Assembly (NCBI GenBank): GCA_036556425.1
Contig: DATBJJ010000122.1
Coordinates: 23,336 to 87,335 of the forward strand
Source of the DNA: DATBJJ01 sp036556425
GTDB lineage: Bacteria; Acidobacteriota; Vicinamibacteria; Vicinamibacterales; 2-12-FULL-66-21
Reading direction: 5' to 3'
Length of the DNA: 64,000 nt
Below are positions 49,365-58,625 of the stretch, one piece after another. The notes under the pieces were generated by a model, which saw only the letters and a list, made by a program, of their open reading frames with translations, was not told the DNA's origin and did no database searches. Each line of letters opens with the position of its first letter. Positions within the stretch are counted from its first letter, which is position 1. A program made the position numbers and the translations under genes.

Positions 49365-52091
49365 ATGACGCCCTCCCGCCTGCTTCGCATCTCGCACCAG
49401 CGCGTCAGATCGATGCTGCGGAAGGACGCGATCGACGGCGAGGTCGCACGCGAGCTCGCGTTTCACTTCGAGAGCCTCGTCGAGGAGAACGTCTCGAACG
49501 GCATGACGCCGGAGCAGGCACGGCGCGCGGCGCGCGCGGCGCTTGGGAATCCCGCGGTCCTCGAGGAACAGTGCCGCGATCATCGCCGGGTCACCTGGTT
49601 CCACGACTGCCGGCAGGATCTCGCCTACGGCCTGCGCATCCTTCGCAGGAACCCGGGGTTCGCGATTGTCGCGGCCGTGTCGCTCGCGCTCGGGATTGGC
49701 GCGAATGCCGCGACGATCGGCGCGATCGACGCCGTGCTGCATCGAGCGCCGCAGTTCACGGACGTCGACCGGCTCGTGATCCTCCGCACCGCGGCGGACA
49801 CCAATCCGAGCCAGCGAGCCAACGCATCAGTCGCGGACTTCGTGGCGTGGCGCGAGCGCAGTGCGGCCTTCGACGGGATTGCCGCGTCGCTGCCGTCGCA
49901 GGCGGATCTCGGCGCGGATGCGTCGAACACCTATGCCGAACGGCTGCAGGGTTACGTGTGCACCGGCAGTCTGTTCCCACTTCTTGGCGTTCAGCCGGTC
50001 GCCGGCCGTGTCTTCACCGACGCCGATCCGGCGTTTGGATTGCCGGGATCCGCGATCGTCATCAGTCATGGATTCTGGCAGCGCCGGTTCGGCGGCGACA
50101 CGAGCGTGCTCGGGCGGCGGATCCGGTTGAACGGCATCGACGCGTCCGTGGTCGGCGTGATGCCGGAGGGCTTCTCGTATCCCGACAACCGTCCGGACTT
50201 CTGGGCGCTTCTTCGAGCGGATCGCTCGCAGGCGTCCGCGCGCTTCTATCTGACAATCGCGCGGCTCAAACCGGGCGTCACGCTGTCTCAAGCGCAGGCG
50301 GACCTGAATGCGATCAACGCACGGCTCGCGACCGAAGACCCCGCGCGTCATCGCGGGTACAGCGTCTACGTTGACGATTTGCGCGACGTGCGATTCGGGT
50401 GGACCAAGCGTCCGCTGTGGACGCTGCAGGCGGCCGCCGTGCTCGTGCTGCTGCTCGCTGGCGTCAACGTCGCCGCGCTCACGCTCGCGCGAGGTACGAC
50501 ACGCGCCCCCGAGCTCGGACTTCGCATGGCGCTCGGCGCCGGCCGCGGCCGGATCGCGCGCCAGCTCCTGACTGAAAGCGTCCTGCTCTCGCTCGTCGCC
50601 GGCGGTCTGGGCTTGATCGTGACGGCGCTGTTGCAGCGCGGCGTGATGTCGCTGAAAGCCATTCCGGGCCTGCCGGATCTGCCGCCGCTCGAGATCGACT
50701 GGCGGATTCTCGCGATGACGCTGATGCTCTCGGTCGTGGCCGGCGTGGTGTTCGGCATGGCGCCCGCGATTGCCGGATCGAAGCGGGTGCTGGCCGCGTC
50801 GGTGCGAGAGTCCGAGAGAGACGGCGCGTCACCGGGCGCGCGCCGGCTTCGAGGCGCGCTCGTAGCGGCGCAGCTCGCGCTGGCGCTGATTCTGCTCGCC
50901 GGCGCGGGGCTGCTCTTGAACAGTTTCGTCCGCCTCGCGAGCCGCGATTTGAACTTCGAGTCGCGCGGCCTCGTGTCATTCGAGTTCCAGATTCCGATCC
51001 GCGAGTACATCCGTCCGTCGGGCCAGTATCGCGGTCTCTCGTACTTCGAGATCACCTCGCCGCCGTCTCAGCGCATTGCGCGCGTCTACGAGCGCCTGCG
51101 CGCCATCCCGGGCATCGTGTCGACCGGCGGCGTGTCGCATCAGATGGTGAACCGGCTGATCGTGCCGCGCGTCGACGTCGTCCTCGAGGGCCGGCGCGCC
51201 GCGCGCGCGGCTGACGGCTCGCCGCTCGCGGCCGCCTATTTCATGGTGACGCCGGATCTCTTCGCCACGATACGAACGCCGGTCGTCCGCGGCCGCGCGA
51301 TTGACGCGCGGGATGCGTACTCGACGCCCTGGGTGGCCGTCGTGAACGAAACGATGGCGCGCCAGTTCTGGCCGGGCGAGGATCCGATCGGCAAGCGCCT
51401 GACGCTCGACATCGTTCCCGACGAACGACCGCGTGACGTCATCGGCATCGTCCGCGACATTCCAGTGCGGCGCGCGGAATCCGCCGAGCCTGTCGTCTAC
51501 ACGTCGTACCTTCAGCAGCCGACGAAATACGGCGGCCGCTTCGCCAACATGCTTGGCACGATGACGTTCTACGTTCGCGGCGCCGACGATCCGATGCGGC
51601 TCGTGCCGGCGATCAGGCGCGCCGTCGCCGACCTCGAGCCGGAACGGCCGATTGCGAACATCGGGCGCGAGGCGCGTGAAGCCTACTACTTGTTCGCAAC
51701 GCACTCGCACGTCTTTCTGGTCGGCGTCTTCGCGTCGGTGGCGACGCTGCTCGCGGCCGTGGGCGTCTACGGCGTGATGTCCTATACGATCGCGCAGCGG
51801 ACGCGTGAAATCGGGATCCGCCTCGCCCTTGGCGCCGGCGCGGCGGAAATCGCCGCGCTCGTCGGCCGCCACGCCTTCGCGATCGTGGGAACAGGCCTCG
51901 CGGCCGGCCTTGCCGGCGCGTTGCTGCTCACCCGAACGATCGCGTCGCAGTTGTGGGGCGTGACGCCAACCGATCCCCCGACGTTTGCCGCGGTCTCCGC
52001 GATTCTCGTGGCGATCGCCGCGATTGCCTGCCTGGTTCCCGTCCGCCGCGCGCTGCGCGTCGATCCAACCGTCGCGCTGAAGGCGGAATAG
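49365..52091 (+). CDS. ADOP-type duplicated permease, with padR 2
   Basis: A 908-aa permease. The N-terminal prefix domain (~1-85) carries 'ELAFHFESLVEENVSNGMT', 'PEQARRAARAALGN'. Then come 'DCRQDLAYGLRILRRNPGF', TM 'AIVAAVSLALGIGANAATI', periplasmic 'IVISHGFWQRRFGG' and 'RIRLNGIDASVVGVMPEGF'. The middle TM block is 'AAAVLVLLLAGVNVAALTL', the second periplasmic part 'VAVVNETMARQFWPGED', and the last TM block 'AVGVYGVMSYTIAQRTREI' to 'RRALRVDPTVALKAE'. It is co-transcribed with padR (12-bp gap). Substrate unknown; ADOPs resemble MacB without its ATPase. Confidence 0.93.
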   Translation: MTPSRLLRISHQRVRSMLRKDAIDGEVARELAFHFESLVEENVSNGMTPEQARRAARAALGNPAVLEEQCRDHRRVTWFHDCRQDLAYGLRILRRNPGFAIVAAVSLALGIGANAATIGAIDAVLHRAPQFTDVDRLVILRTAADTNPSQRANASVADFVAWRERSAAFDGIAASLPSQADLGADASNTYAERLQGYVCTGSLFPLLGVQPVAGRVFTDADPAFGLPGSAIVISHGFWQRRFGGDTSVLGRRIRLNGIDASVVGVMPEGFSYPDNRPDFWALLRADRSQASARFYLTIARLKPGVTLSQAQADLNAINARLATEDPARHRGYSVYVDDLRDVRFGWTKRPLWTLQAAAVLVLLLAGVNVAALTLARGTTRAPELGLRMALGAGRGRIARQLLTESVLLSLVAGGLGLIVTALLQRGVMSLKAIPGLPDLPPLEIDWRILAMTLMLSVVAGVVFGMAPAIAGSKRVLAASVRESERDGASPGARRLRGALVAAQLALALILLAGAGLLLNSFVRLASRDLNFESRGLVSFEFQIPIREYIRPSGQYRGLSYFEITSPPSQRIARVYERLRAIPGIVSTGGVSHQMVNRLIVPRVDVVLEGRRAARAADGSPLAAAYFMVTPDLFATIRTPVVRGRAIDARDAYSTPWVAVVNETMARQFWPGEDPIGKRLTLDIVPDERPRDVIGIVRDIPVRRAESAEPVVYTSYLQQPTKYGGRFANMLGTMTFYVRGADDPMRLVPAIRRAVADLEPERPIANIGREAREAYYLFATHSHVFLVGVFASVATLLAAVGVYGVMSYTIAQRTREIGIRLALGAGAAEIAALVGRHAFAIVGTGLAAGLAGALLLTRTIASQLWGVTPTDPPTFAAVSAILVAIAAIACLVPVRRALRVDPTVALKAE

Positions 52092-52162
52092 CGTGTGCGC
52101 GTCGCGCGCACGCGTGGCGTCCTCCATGCTGAAGGTCACCGGTAGGATGGCCGATACGATTC

Positions 52163-54448
52163 GTGGATGGGATTCCCGCCGGAGCGGCGCTACTTCTCGT
52201 GACCGCGCCGCGGCTGTTCGTCATCGCCGACGTCGCGGGACCCGACGACTACCACCTCGGCGACGAGGCGATGCTCGAGGCGAACCTCGCGGCATTTCGC
52301 CGCTTCGTTCCGCGGATCCAATTCACCGTTCTCTCGCGCGATCCATCGTGGACCCGCGCGCGCTACGGCGTCGAGGCGATAGCGCCGCCACCGTTCGCAA
52401 TCGAGCAACCCGACTCGCCGGGAACCTGGTCGACGCCTGATGTGCGCTGCGCGTTGCAGCAGTCGCATGGCGTCGTGATCTCCGGCGGCGGCAACCTCTG
52501 TCAAACCTGGCCTGAGAGAATTCTCGAGCGCGTCGCGGTGCTCGAGTACGCCGCCGAGAACGGACTGCCGGCGGTCGTCCTCGGCCAAACCATCGGTCCG
52601 GTTCTGACCCGCGATCAACGGTCGCGCATCAGCCGCGCGCTTTCGGCTGCGAGCTGGATTGGCGTGCGCGAGGAGGAGTCGGCCGCGCTCGTTCGATCGA
52701 TGGGCCTGTCTCCGGAACGCATTCATCAACAGTTCGACGACGCCTTCTTTCTGGAGCCGCAGCCGCCCATGGACGCGCGTGCCGAGGGGCTTCGCGCGGA
52801 GCGCCGCCCCATCGTCGCGATCACGCTCGACGCGTCGTTTGGCGCGCCCTACAGGCGTCGGGCGCTGCGATCGATTGGCGCGCAGCTCGACGCGCTCGTG
52901 GAATCGATCGGCGCGGCGCTCGTATTCGTGCCCCACGTCGGAGGCGCTGCCGTTCCGATCGCGCAGCGCGATCTCCTCGCCGCGTCGGCGCTGGAGCAGA
53001 CGCTGCGATCGCCGTTGCGGATTCTCGACCTGTGGCAGCCGCGCGAAGTGCGCTGGCTCGTCGAGCGGGCGGCGCTCGTGATCTCGACCCGGTATCACCC
53101 GCTGATTTTCGCGGCCGCCGCGGCCGTTCCCTCGGTCGGCATCCACACGGACGATTACACGCGCACGAAGCTTCGCGGGGCACTTGCGCCGGCCGGCGTC
53201 AGCCACTGCTGTATTTCCATCGAGAGCGCCGAGCGCGCGGCGCTTCTTCCGCTCGCGGTGGAAGTGTGGCACCAGCAGCTCTCCATCCGCGCGCGGTTGA
53301 GAGCCGCGCGTGACCGCGGCGCCGCGGATGACCCTTGGCGTTGGGAAGCCATCTGCGACGCGGCCGGTTTGCGCGCTGGCTCGTCGCGCCGGCGCACGAT
53401 TGTTCCAGCGCGTACTACCGTCCCTCATCAAGGAGAAAGTGCAATGCCGAACGCACACATGCGGATCGCTCCGTCGCGGCCGGATCTGCTTTCCGAGGCG
53501 CAGTGGGATGAATTCGATCGCGAGGGATACCTCCATCTCGGACGCGTGCTGGACGAAGCGCAGCTCGCGGCGCTCCGCCAGCGGATCGACGACATCATGC
53601 TCGGACGCATCAAGTATCCGTCGCTGCAGATGCAGCTCGATACGGGCGGCGCGTATGAAGATCTTCCAGCACCAGTCGAGGGATTCCTGAGCGCGACGCT
53701 CGGGTATCGAAAGATTCAGGGGCTCGAAGCGGACCCGCTCGTTCTCGATGTGATCCGCCGCGACCTGTTTCGCGAGATCTGCGGCCGTACCTACGGCAGG
53801 CACGCGAGCATCTCGATCTTTCGCGCGATGCTGATGAACAAGCCGGCCGGCAAGGGCACGCACCTCCCGTGGCACCAGGATGCCGGTGATGTGTGGAAGC
53901 TCGATCGCGATCCGGTGATCACAACATGGATCGCGCTCGATCCGGCCACGCGTGCGAACGGCTGCATCCAGGTGATTCCTCGAAGCCATCGCCTCGGACT
54001 GCTCAGCAAGAACGGCAGCACGATCAGCGATGCGCACGCCGAAGCGTACTGCCCGGAGAACGAGATCGTTCACCTCGAGATCGGGGCGGGCGAGGCGTTG
54101 CTGCTGCACAACTGGCTGCTCCATCGCAGCGGCGTGAACAGCACGAGCATCCCGCGGCGCGCAATCAGCGCCTGCTACATGGACGGCAGAACCCTCAGCA
54201 CCGTCGGCGGACACAGGTTTCCGATCGTGTTCGGCGAGCACGAAGACGTGGATGTCGCGATACCGTTCGTGCGCGCGCTGAAAGAGGAGAACCGCCGGCT
54301 CGCCGAGTCCGTCTCCGAGGCGACCCGTTACGCCCACAGCCTCGTCGAGGACAACCAGCGGCGCGAATCGATGCGGCGCGAGGCGGAGATCTACGCAAAA
54401 TCACTGGAGCACGAACTGTCTCGCGTCAGGAGCGCAATCGGACGGTAG
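52163..54448 (+). CDS. Polysaccharide pyruvyltransferase - PhyH dioxygenase fusion
   Basis: A 761-aa open frame with two enzymes. Residues ~10-400 resemble polysaccharide pyruvyltransferase (CsaB/WcaK type): 'LFVIADVAGPDDYHLGDEA', 'GVVISGGGNLCQTWPER', 'GLPAVVLGQTIGP', 'STRYHPLIFAAAAAVPSV'. It would add ketal pyruvate to surface sugars. Residues ~428-700 are a phytanoyl-CoA dioxygenase-like Fe(II)/2-oxoglutarate enzyme: 'LPWHQDAGDVW' (His571, Asp573), distal His654 in 'LLLHNWLLHRSGVN' and Arg in 'IPRRAIS'. A coiled-coil tail follows. An internal ATG (53444) with AGGAGAAA 6-8 bp upstream lies exactly at the domain boundary, so the second half may also be made alone. GTG 52163 or GTG 52199 starts the whole. 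Confidence 0.8.
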   Translation: MDGIPAGAALLLVTAPRLFVIADVAGPDDYHLGDEAMLEANLAAFRRFVPRIQFTVLSRDPSWTRARYGVEAIAPPPFAIEQPDSPGTWSTPDVRCALQQSHGVVISGGGNLCQTWPERILERVAVLEYAAENGLPAVVLGQTIGPVLTRDQRSRISRALSAASWIGVREEESAALVRSMGLSPERIHQQFDDAFFLEPQPPMDARAEGLRAERRPIVAITLDASFGAPYRRRALRSIGAQLDALVESIGAALVFVPHVGGAAVPIAQRDLLAASALEQTLRSPLRILDLWQPREVRWLVERAALVISTRYHPLIFAAAAAVPSVGIHTDDYTRTKLRGALAPAGVSHCCISIESAERAALLPLAVEVWHQQLSIRARLRAARDRGAADDPWRWEAICDAAGLRAGSSRRRTIVPARTTVPHQGESAMPNAHMRIAPSRPDLLSEAQWDEFDREGYLHLGRVLDEAQLAALRQRIDDIMLGRIKYPSLQMQLDTGGAYEDLPAPVEGFLSATLGYRKIQGLEADPLVLDVIRRDLFREICGRTYGRHASISIFRAMLMNKPAGKGTHLPWHQDAGDVWKLDRDPVITTWIALDPATRANGCIQVIPRSHRLGLLSKNGSTISDAHAEAYCPENEIVHLEIGAGEALLLHNWLLHRSGVNSTSIPRRAISACYMDGRTLSTVGGHRFPIVFGEHEDVDVAIPFVRALKEENRRLAESVSEATRYAHSLVEDNQRRESMRREAEIYAKSLEHELSRVRSAIGR
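53432..53446 (+). promoter_or_regulatory. Internal ribosome binding site and start for the PhyH half
   Basis: AGGAGAAA upstream of ATG 53444 inside the fusion frame is stronger than anything at the fusion's own start codons. It is positioned at the junction between the two enzyme domains, where 'MPNAHMRIAPSRPDLLSEA' resembles a natural PhyH N-terminus. Confidence 0.55.
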
Positions 54449-54542
54449 AGCTTCTGACAATACGCAGGGGCTGGCGCGATCCGTGCTTCGCGCTCGCATC
54501 GCTGTGCGGACACGACGCTGGGCGGACACCCCGGGGCGAGTG

Positions 54543-54812
54543 ATGGACCTCCAACGCCTGGAGGAGGGGCGCAAGACGGTCGCTCTCGATTCGAGCCATA
54601 TCGCCCGCGCGCGGCGGTCGCTCCAGATGACGCGCGACGAGGCGATGCGGCGGATTCGATCGGACTACTTCGAGCTGCCCGGCTTGCGGTTGACTGTCGC
54701 GCAGGCCGCGAGACTCTGGGGATTGGAAGCGGCGCTGTGCCTTTCGATCCTCGAGGAGCTCACCGAGCGGGGACTGTTGACCCGCATCGGCGAGCTCTAT
54801 GGAATGCGCTGA
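54543..54812 (+). CDS. Small winged-helix-like protein
   Basis: An 89-aa protein. The C-terminal half, 'RIRSDYFELPGLRLTVAQA', 'ARLWGLEAALCLSILEEL' and 'TERGLLTRIGELYGM', is a compact helix-turn-helix/winged-helix of a type common in small hypothetical proteins of Acidobacteria and myxobacteria. No other domain is present. It may bind DNA, but no target is visible. ATG 54543 is preferred; the frame extends upstream to 54483 with unconvincing Arg-rich sequence. It lies ~95 bp after the fusion gene and is convergent with the carboxypeptidase gene. Confidence 0.6.
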   Translation: MDLQRLEEGRKTVALDSSHIARARRSLQMTRDEAMRRIRSDYFELPGLRLTVAQAARLWGLEAALCLSILEELTERGLLTRIGELYGMR

Positions 54813-54835
54813 CCGAGCGCTTCTTCGCTGCCTCT

Positions 54836-56842
54836 CTACTGCCTGACGATCTTCACGTCGTCGATCGCGGCCTCCACGAGGCTCGCGCCCGCCGCATCGG
54901 CCGCTTCGACCACGATCCGAATCGTCTGACCCGCGAACGCTGAAAGATCGACGGTCGCCGTCGCCCACGAGGCGTCATCGTTGTTCGCGGCGCCAAGCTC
55001 CTCGAACACGCGCACCGGCGCGCCGCTGCCGGCGATGGTGACTCGCAGATAGTCGGCGGAGGACGAGTTGCTGCCATGAGCGAGGTAGTAGCTGAACGTC
55101 AGCGTCAGCGTGCCGCTCGGCGGAAGCGCGATTGCGGGCGACTGCACGGACGTCGTCCCGCTGTCGATATCGTGCGCGCCCGCGGACGTGCCCGACAATC
55201 GACCCGTCACGAGGTCGTTGACGCCGCTCGCCGTGGTTCCAAGCTGCTTCAGGCCGCTCGAGGATGTCGATTGCGGATCGCCGCGCTCCCACGCACCGCT
55301 TGTCGCCGTATCCGTTCCGGACGAGTTTGCCGTCCACCCGGTGCTGGTCTCGAAGTCGTCTGAGAACACTACGCTGACCATCGCCATCTGAACATCGAGC
55401 GCGACGGCCGAGCTGGCATCGACGGTCACGGTCCTCACGACCGGCGCGTACCCGTCCTTCGAGAACCGAACGTTGTACGTCCCAGGCGGCAGGAACATGT
55501 GATACGCGCCGTACGCGCCGCCGCTGCTGTTCGTCTCGCCGTTCGCGAACGCGACGTTCAGGAGATCGATGCGCGCCGAGAGCGGCGCGCCGGTTGCCGC
55601 ATCCGTCACGTGGCCAGAGACGGAGATCGGCCGATCGAGCACGGAGAGAATTCCCGGCCACACCATCGAGGCTTCCGCGAGCGCGCTGGCATACGCCGGC
55701 TGGAACTCAGTGTGTGTTTCGATGAGAAACGCGTAGGCGCCGAGCTTCGCGAACTGCCACTCGGGATGCTCCCCTTCCGCGCTCGGCACGCGCACGACTC
55801 CGCCGTAGCCAGACGCGTTCGAAAGCGCGATCGCTTCCTGACGGAACCAGCTCGTAAAGGGATGTGTGAGGCATCGGTACGCGTACAACACCTCGCGTCC
55901 GCTCGAGTGATAGTCGATCACCTTTGCGAATCGCTCGCGGTCGGCCCACGCCATCATCGCGCGCGTCTCCGCTTCTGATGCTGCCGATGGACCCTTGTAG
56001 GTATCAGAGAGCACGCTGGTGCTGCCGGCGCACGCGCTGCTCCATCCCTGACTGTAGTTGCGATTCTGATCGACGCCAACACCAGTGGCGAACACGCGGC
56101 GGTTTTTCCTCCACATGTTGTTCACGGTGAAGACGTAGTTGTAGCCGTCCGGATTCCAGACGGGCGCGATCCAGATCTCGTGGCCGTCCACGGCTTCGGT
56201 CATGCGCGCGTCGACACCGTATCCCGACGTGAAGCGATCGGCCGCTTCGAGGGCAATGACCGGCGTGACGATCTCACGCGCGTGATGGTTCGCGACGATG
56301 AGCATCGCGGGCTCATCTTCGTCGATCGCCACGTTGTCCGAGATCTTCAACGCGTAGAAATGACGTCCCTCGAACGTCGCGGACGTGCTGTATGCCGCGG
56401 TGATGTCGACGACCTGCGCGATGTCGGGATGCGCGTCCGCAATTTCCTGCATTCGCGCGAGCACGCCGGCGAGGTCGCGGTATCCGGTCGTCGCGGCCGC
56501 TTCGGCGCTCAGCTCGCCGCCAGCTGCCGCGCGGCTCGAGTCGGTCTTCAGAACATCCTCGAGCGGGCGGCTCTGCTCGACGCCGACGATCGCGAAGCCG
56601 GCGCGCCGAAGCGCGTGCAGCTCGTCGAGTGTGGCGGCCACGTCGACGGTCGATCGCGCGTCATCCCTGCCGAGCACGTCGTAGCCGGCACGCTCGAGCG
56701 CCGCGCGCAGCGCATCGACGTCCGCGCTCTCGACGTGAACGCGGAAGCGAGGCTCGTCGCCGGCGAGTTGTCCCGTGCGCGCCGTCAGCATCACGCTGGC
56801 CGCTGCGAAGAAGACAGCAATCGTGAACAGGCGAGTTTTCAT
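54836..56842 (-). CDS. Secreted M14 zinc carboxypeptidase with regulatory-like and C-terminal jelly-roll domains
   Basis: A 668-aa exported enzyme. The signal peptide is 'LFTIAVFFAAASVMLTA', followed by a short propeptide-like region (~25-130). The M14 domain has zinc ligands in 'NHHAREIVTP' (H-x2-E) and 'IDYHSSGREVLYAY' (His), and catalytic Glu in 'AFLIETHTEFQ'; 'NPDGYNY' and 'NRNYSQGW' carry the substrate Arg/Asn. Then come a carboxypeptidase regulatory-like domain ('VSGHVTDAATGAPLSARID' to 'GYAPVVRTVTV') and a C-terminal ~170-aa jelly-roll (MAM/P-domain-like) ending 'IDDVKIVRQ'. The ATG at 56842 has AGGAGA upstream. Confidence 0.92.
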   Translation of the reverse strand: MKTRLFTIAVFFAAASVMLTARTGQLAGDEPRFRVHVESADVDALRAALERAGYDVLGRDDARSTVDVAATLDELHALRRAGFAIVGVEQSRPLEDVLKTDSSRAAAGGELSAEAAATTGYRDLAGVLARMQEIADAHPDIAQVVDITAAYSTSATFEGRHFYALKISDNVAIDEDEPAMLIVANHHAREIVTPVIALEAADRFTSGYGVDARMTEAVDGHEIWIAPVWNPDGYNYVFTVNNMWRKNRRVFATGVGVDQNRNYSQGWSSACAGSTSVLSDTYKGPSAASEAETRAMMAWADRERFAKVIDYHSSGREVLYAYRCLTHPFTSWFRQEAIALSNASGYGGVVRVPSAEGEHPEWQFAKLGAYAFLIETHTEFQPAYASALAEASMVWPGILSVLDRPISVSGHVTDAATGAPLSARIDLLNVAFANGETNSSGGAYGAYHMFLPPGTYNVRFSKDGYAPVVRTVTVDASSAVALDVQMAMVSVVFSDDFETSTGWTANSSGTDTATSGAWERGDPQSTSSSGLKQLGTTASGVNDLVTGRLSGTSAGAHDIDSGTTSVQSPAIALPPSGTLTLTFSYYLAHGSNSSSADYLRVTIAGSGAPVRVFEELGAANNDDASWATATVDLSAFAGQTIRIVVEAADAAGASLVEAAIDDVKIVRQ

Positions 56843-56954
56843 CGATCTCCTCGCGCGCGTTCGCTGCAAGAAGAACACCTCGGCCATACGCTCGATGCTG
56901 TGTGCGGAATCGGCGCGCACGGCGCCGCTCGATCAATCCGTGCAAGACGTTGAG

Positions 56955-56985
56955 ACGTGTGCCACCAAGGAACAGCGGCACACGT
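56955..56985 (-). terminator. Hairpin downstream of the PQQ-type propeller gene
   Basis: ACGTGTGCC (56955-56963) and GGCACACGT (56977-56985) form a perfect 9-bp stem with a 13-nt loop, about 60 bp past the propeller gene stop on the minus strand. No U-tract follows, so a terminator role is uncertain. Confidence 0.35.
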
Positions 56986-57043
56986 GCGCACGGCGGAAAT
57001 CGCGGCGTGGTCGATCGCGTGACGGTGATGCCGGATCCGTAAG

Positions 57044-58327
57044 CTAGCTCAGATCCACCGCCATCAACGTGCGGCGGTCTCGAAGGTACAAGCGCGTGCC
57101 GACGAGCGCGGGCGGCGTCCACGCAATTTCGGTGAGGAGCGGCGCCTTCGCGGCGATCTTGAACCCTTGTGTCGACGGATGGGCAATCATCAGATCGCCG
57201 TTCTGCGCCACGGTGATCAATTTGTTGTCGGCCCAGACGAACGTGGCCTTCCCGATGCTGCGCTCCTGCCAGTGAATCTTTCCGCTGCGCGCGTCGACGG
57301 CGCTGAGAATCGGCTGGCTTCCCTTGCCGCCGCTCGAGAAGTAGATCGCGTCGCCGATCCGCATCGCGTTGCCGTGATGGAGACGGAGGCGATTGGAGCT
57401 CCACAACTCGGTGGCTTTCGTCTGTTGACCCTGCCGCTGCAGCTCGATCCCCTTCGCGCCGCCGTTGTACTCCGCGGAGATGAAGAGCAGATTGTCCGGT
57501 CCCCACACGGGCGTGGCGATCGCGATCGAATAGTCCGCCTTGAACGGCACTTGCCACTGCAGGTCGCCGTTGTGCGGATTGACGGCAATCATCGCGCCGT
57601 CCATCAGCAGCGCCATCTGCTCGAGGCCGCCGACGTTGATCAGCAGTGGCGACGAATAGACGTTGCCGAAGTCGTGTTTCGCCCACACGATCTTTCCGTC
57701 GGCTTGGTTGAACGCCATCACTGACTTCCCTGGTCCGCCGACGGGGACGACGATCGTCTCGCGGAACGCGATCGGACTCGACGCGTAGCCGTACATCAAT
57801 TGCGATCCGCGGTGATCGGCCCAGAGCTGCTGCGTCCAGACGAGCTTGCCGCTCTTGATGTCCAGACACTGGAGCCGCCCAGCGACGCCCGTCGTGAACA
57901 GCCGTCCGCCGGCGATGAGCGGCGTCGAGTACGGGCCGTTGCCCATCTCGCCCGCCGCGTCGCTCTGGAACGTCATCGGCGCGACTTGCTCCCAGAGCGT
58001 CTTGCCGCTTTCGGCGTCGAGCGCGATGACGACTTCCTCTCGCGGCTTGCCGTACATCGTGTACGCCACGCCATTCTCGACGGCCACCGACGAATATCCC
58101 TCGCCGAGCGGACGCTTCCAGATCACGCGCGGTCCGGCGGCCGGCCATGTGTCCTTCAACCCGCTCGCCTCGGTTTGAAAGTTGCGGTTCGGGCCGCCCC
58201 ACTGCGTCCACGGCACGCCGCCTGGCGCGGGTTTCGGAGCCGGCGCCGTCGGCTTTGCTCCTGGCTTCTGCGCCTGAGCAAAGGCCGGGGTCGCAAGGAC
58301 GATGGTGAGGAACGTTCGGCGATCCAT
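57044..58327 (-). CDS. Exported PQQ-type beta-propeller protein
   Basis: A 427-aa protein with an N-terminal 'MDRRTFLTIVLATPAFAQAQ' signal that has an R-R pair but a short h-region (Tat- or Sec-type), a Pro/Ala-rich linker, then 'WTQWGGPNRNFQTEASGL', the usual opening of exported PQQ/BamB-like propellers in Acidobacteria. Blades repeat as 'VIALDAESGKTLWEQ', 'LQCLDIKSGKLVWTQQ', 'VMAFNQADGKIVWAK', 'MIAVNPHNGDLQWQV' and 'LSAVDARSGKIHWQE'. It lacks the full calcium/PQQ ligand set of alcohol dehydrogenases as far as I can see, so it is more likely a binding or scaffold propeller. Confidence 0.85.
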   Translation of the reverse strand: MDRRTFLTIVLATPAFAQAQKPGAKPTAPAPKPAPGGVPWTQWGGPNRNFQTEASGLKDTWPAAGPRVIWKRPLGEGYSSVAVENGVAYTMYGKPREEVVIALDAESGKTLWEQVAPMTFQSDAAGEMGNGPYSTPLIAGGRLFTTGVAGRLQCLDIKSGKLVWTQQLWADHRGSQLMYGYASSPIAFRETIVVPVGGPGKSVMAFNQADGKIVWAKHDFGNVYSSPLLINVGGLEQMALLMDGAMIAVNPHNGDLQWQVPFKADYSIAIATPVWGPDNLLFISAEYNGGAKGIELQRQGQQTKATELWSSNRLRLHHGNAMRIGDAIYFSSGGKGSQPILSAVDARSGKIHWQERSIGKATFVWADNKLITVAQNGDLMIAHPSTQGFKIAAKAPLLTEIAWTPPALVGTRLYLRDRRTLMAVDLS

Positions 58328-58625
58328 GAATTGGCGATCCTTTCCGTGAGGCGCGGGCGCCGCGCGGGCACCCGAATCGGCCCTCTGCTACAAACGGCGT
58401 GCCGATGAAGGCACGATGTCAATCGCTTTGATCTTGGAGGACTTAGACACCGCGCGCGAGTTTCCGGTCTGTTCGCTCGCGAGAATTTCTGTTCGCCAGC
58501 GGTCACGTCTCCGCTCTCGACTCTGATGGACGCCATGCCTCGTCCAGCCTCGCTCCTGGTGACGGCCGCGTTCCCTCGGGCGCGCACGCTTTCGGCGCCG
58601 GTCCGGGTGAACAGATCGCGCGGAG
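58328..58625. other. 298-bp stretch without a supported gene
   Basis: The gap between the propeller gene start and the end of the next ADOP permease contains no ribosome binding site linked to a plausible frame and no clear repeat. Open frames here on the minus strand are Arg-rich and unlike known proteins. It should contain the promoter of the propeller gene; I could not pick a convincing -35/-10 pair. Confidence 0.4.
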
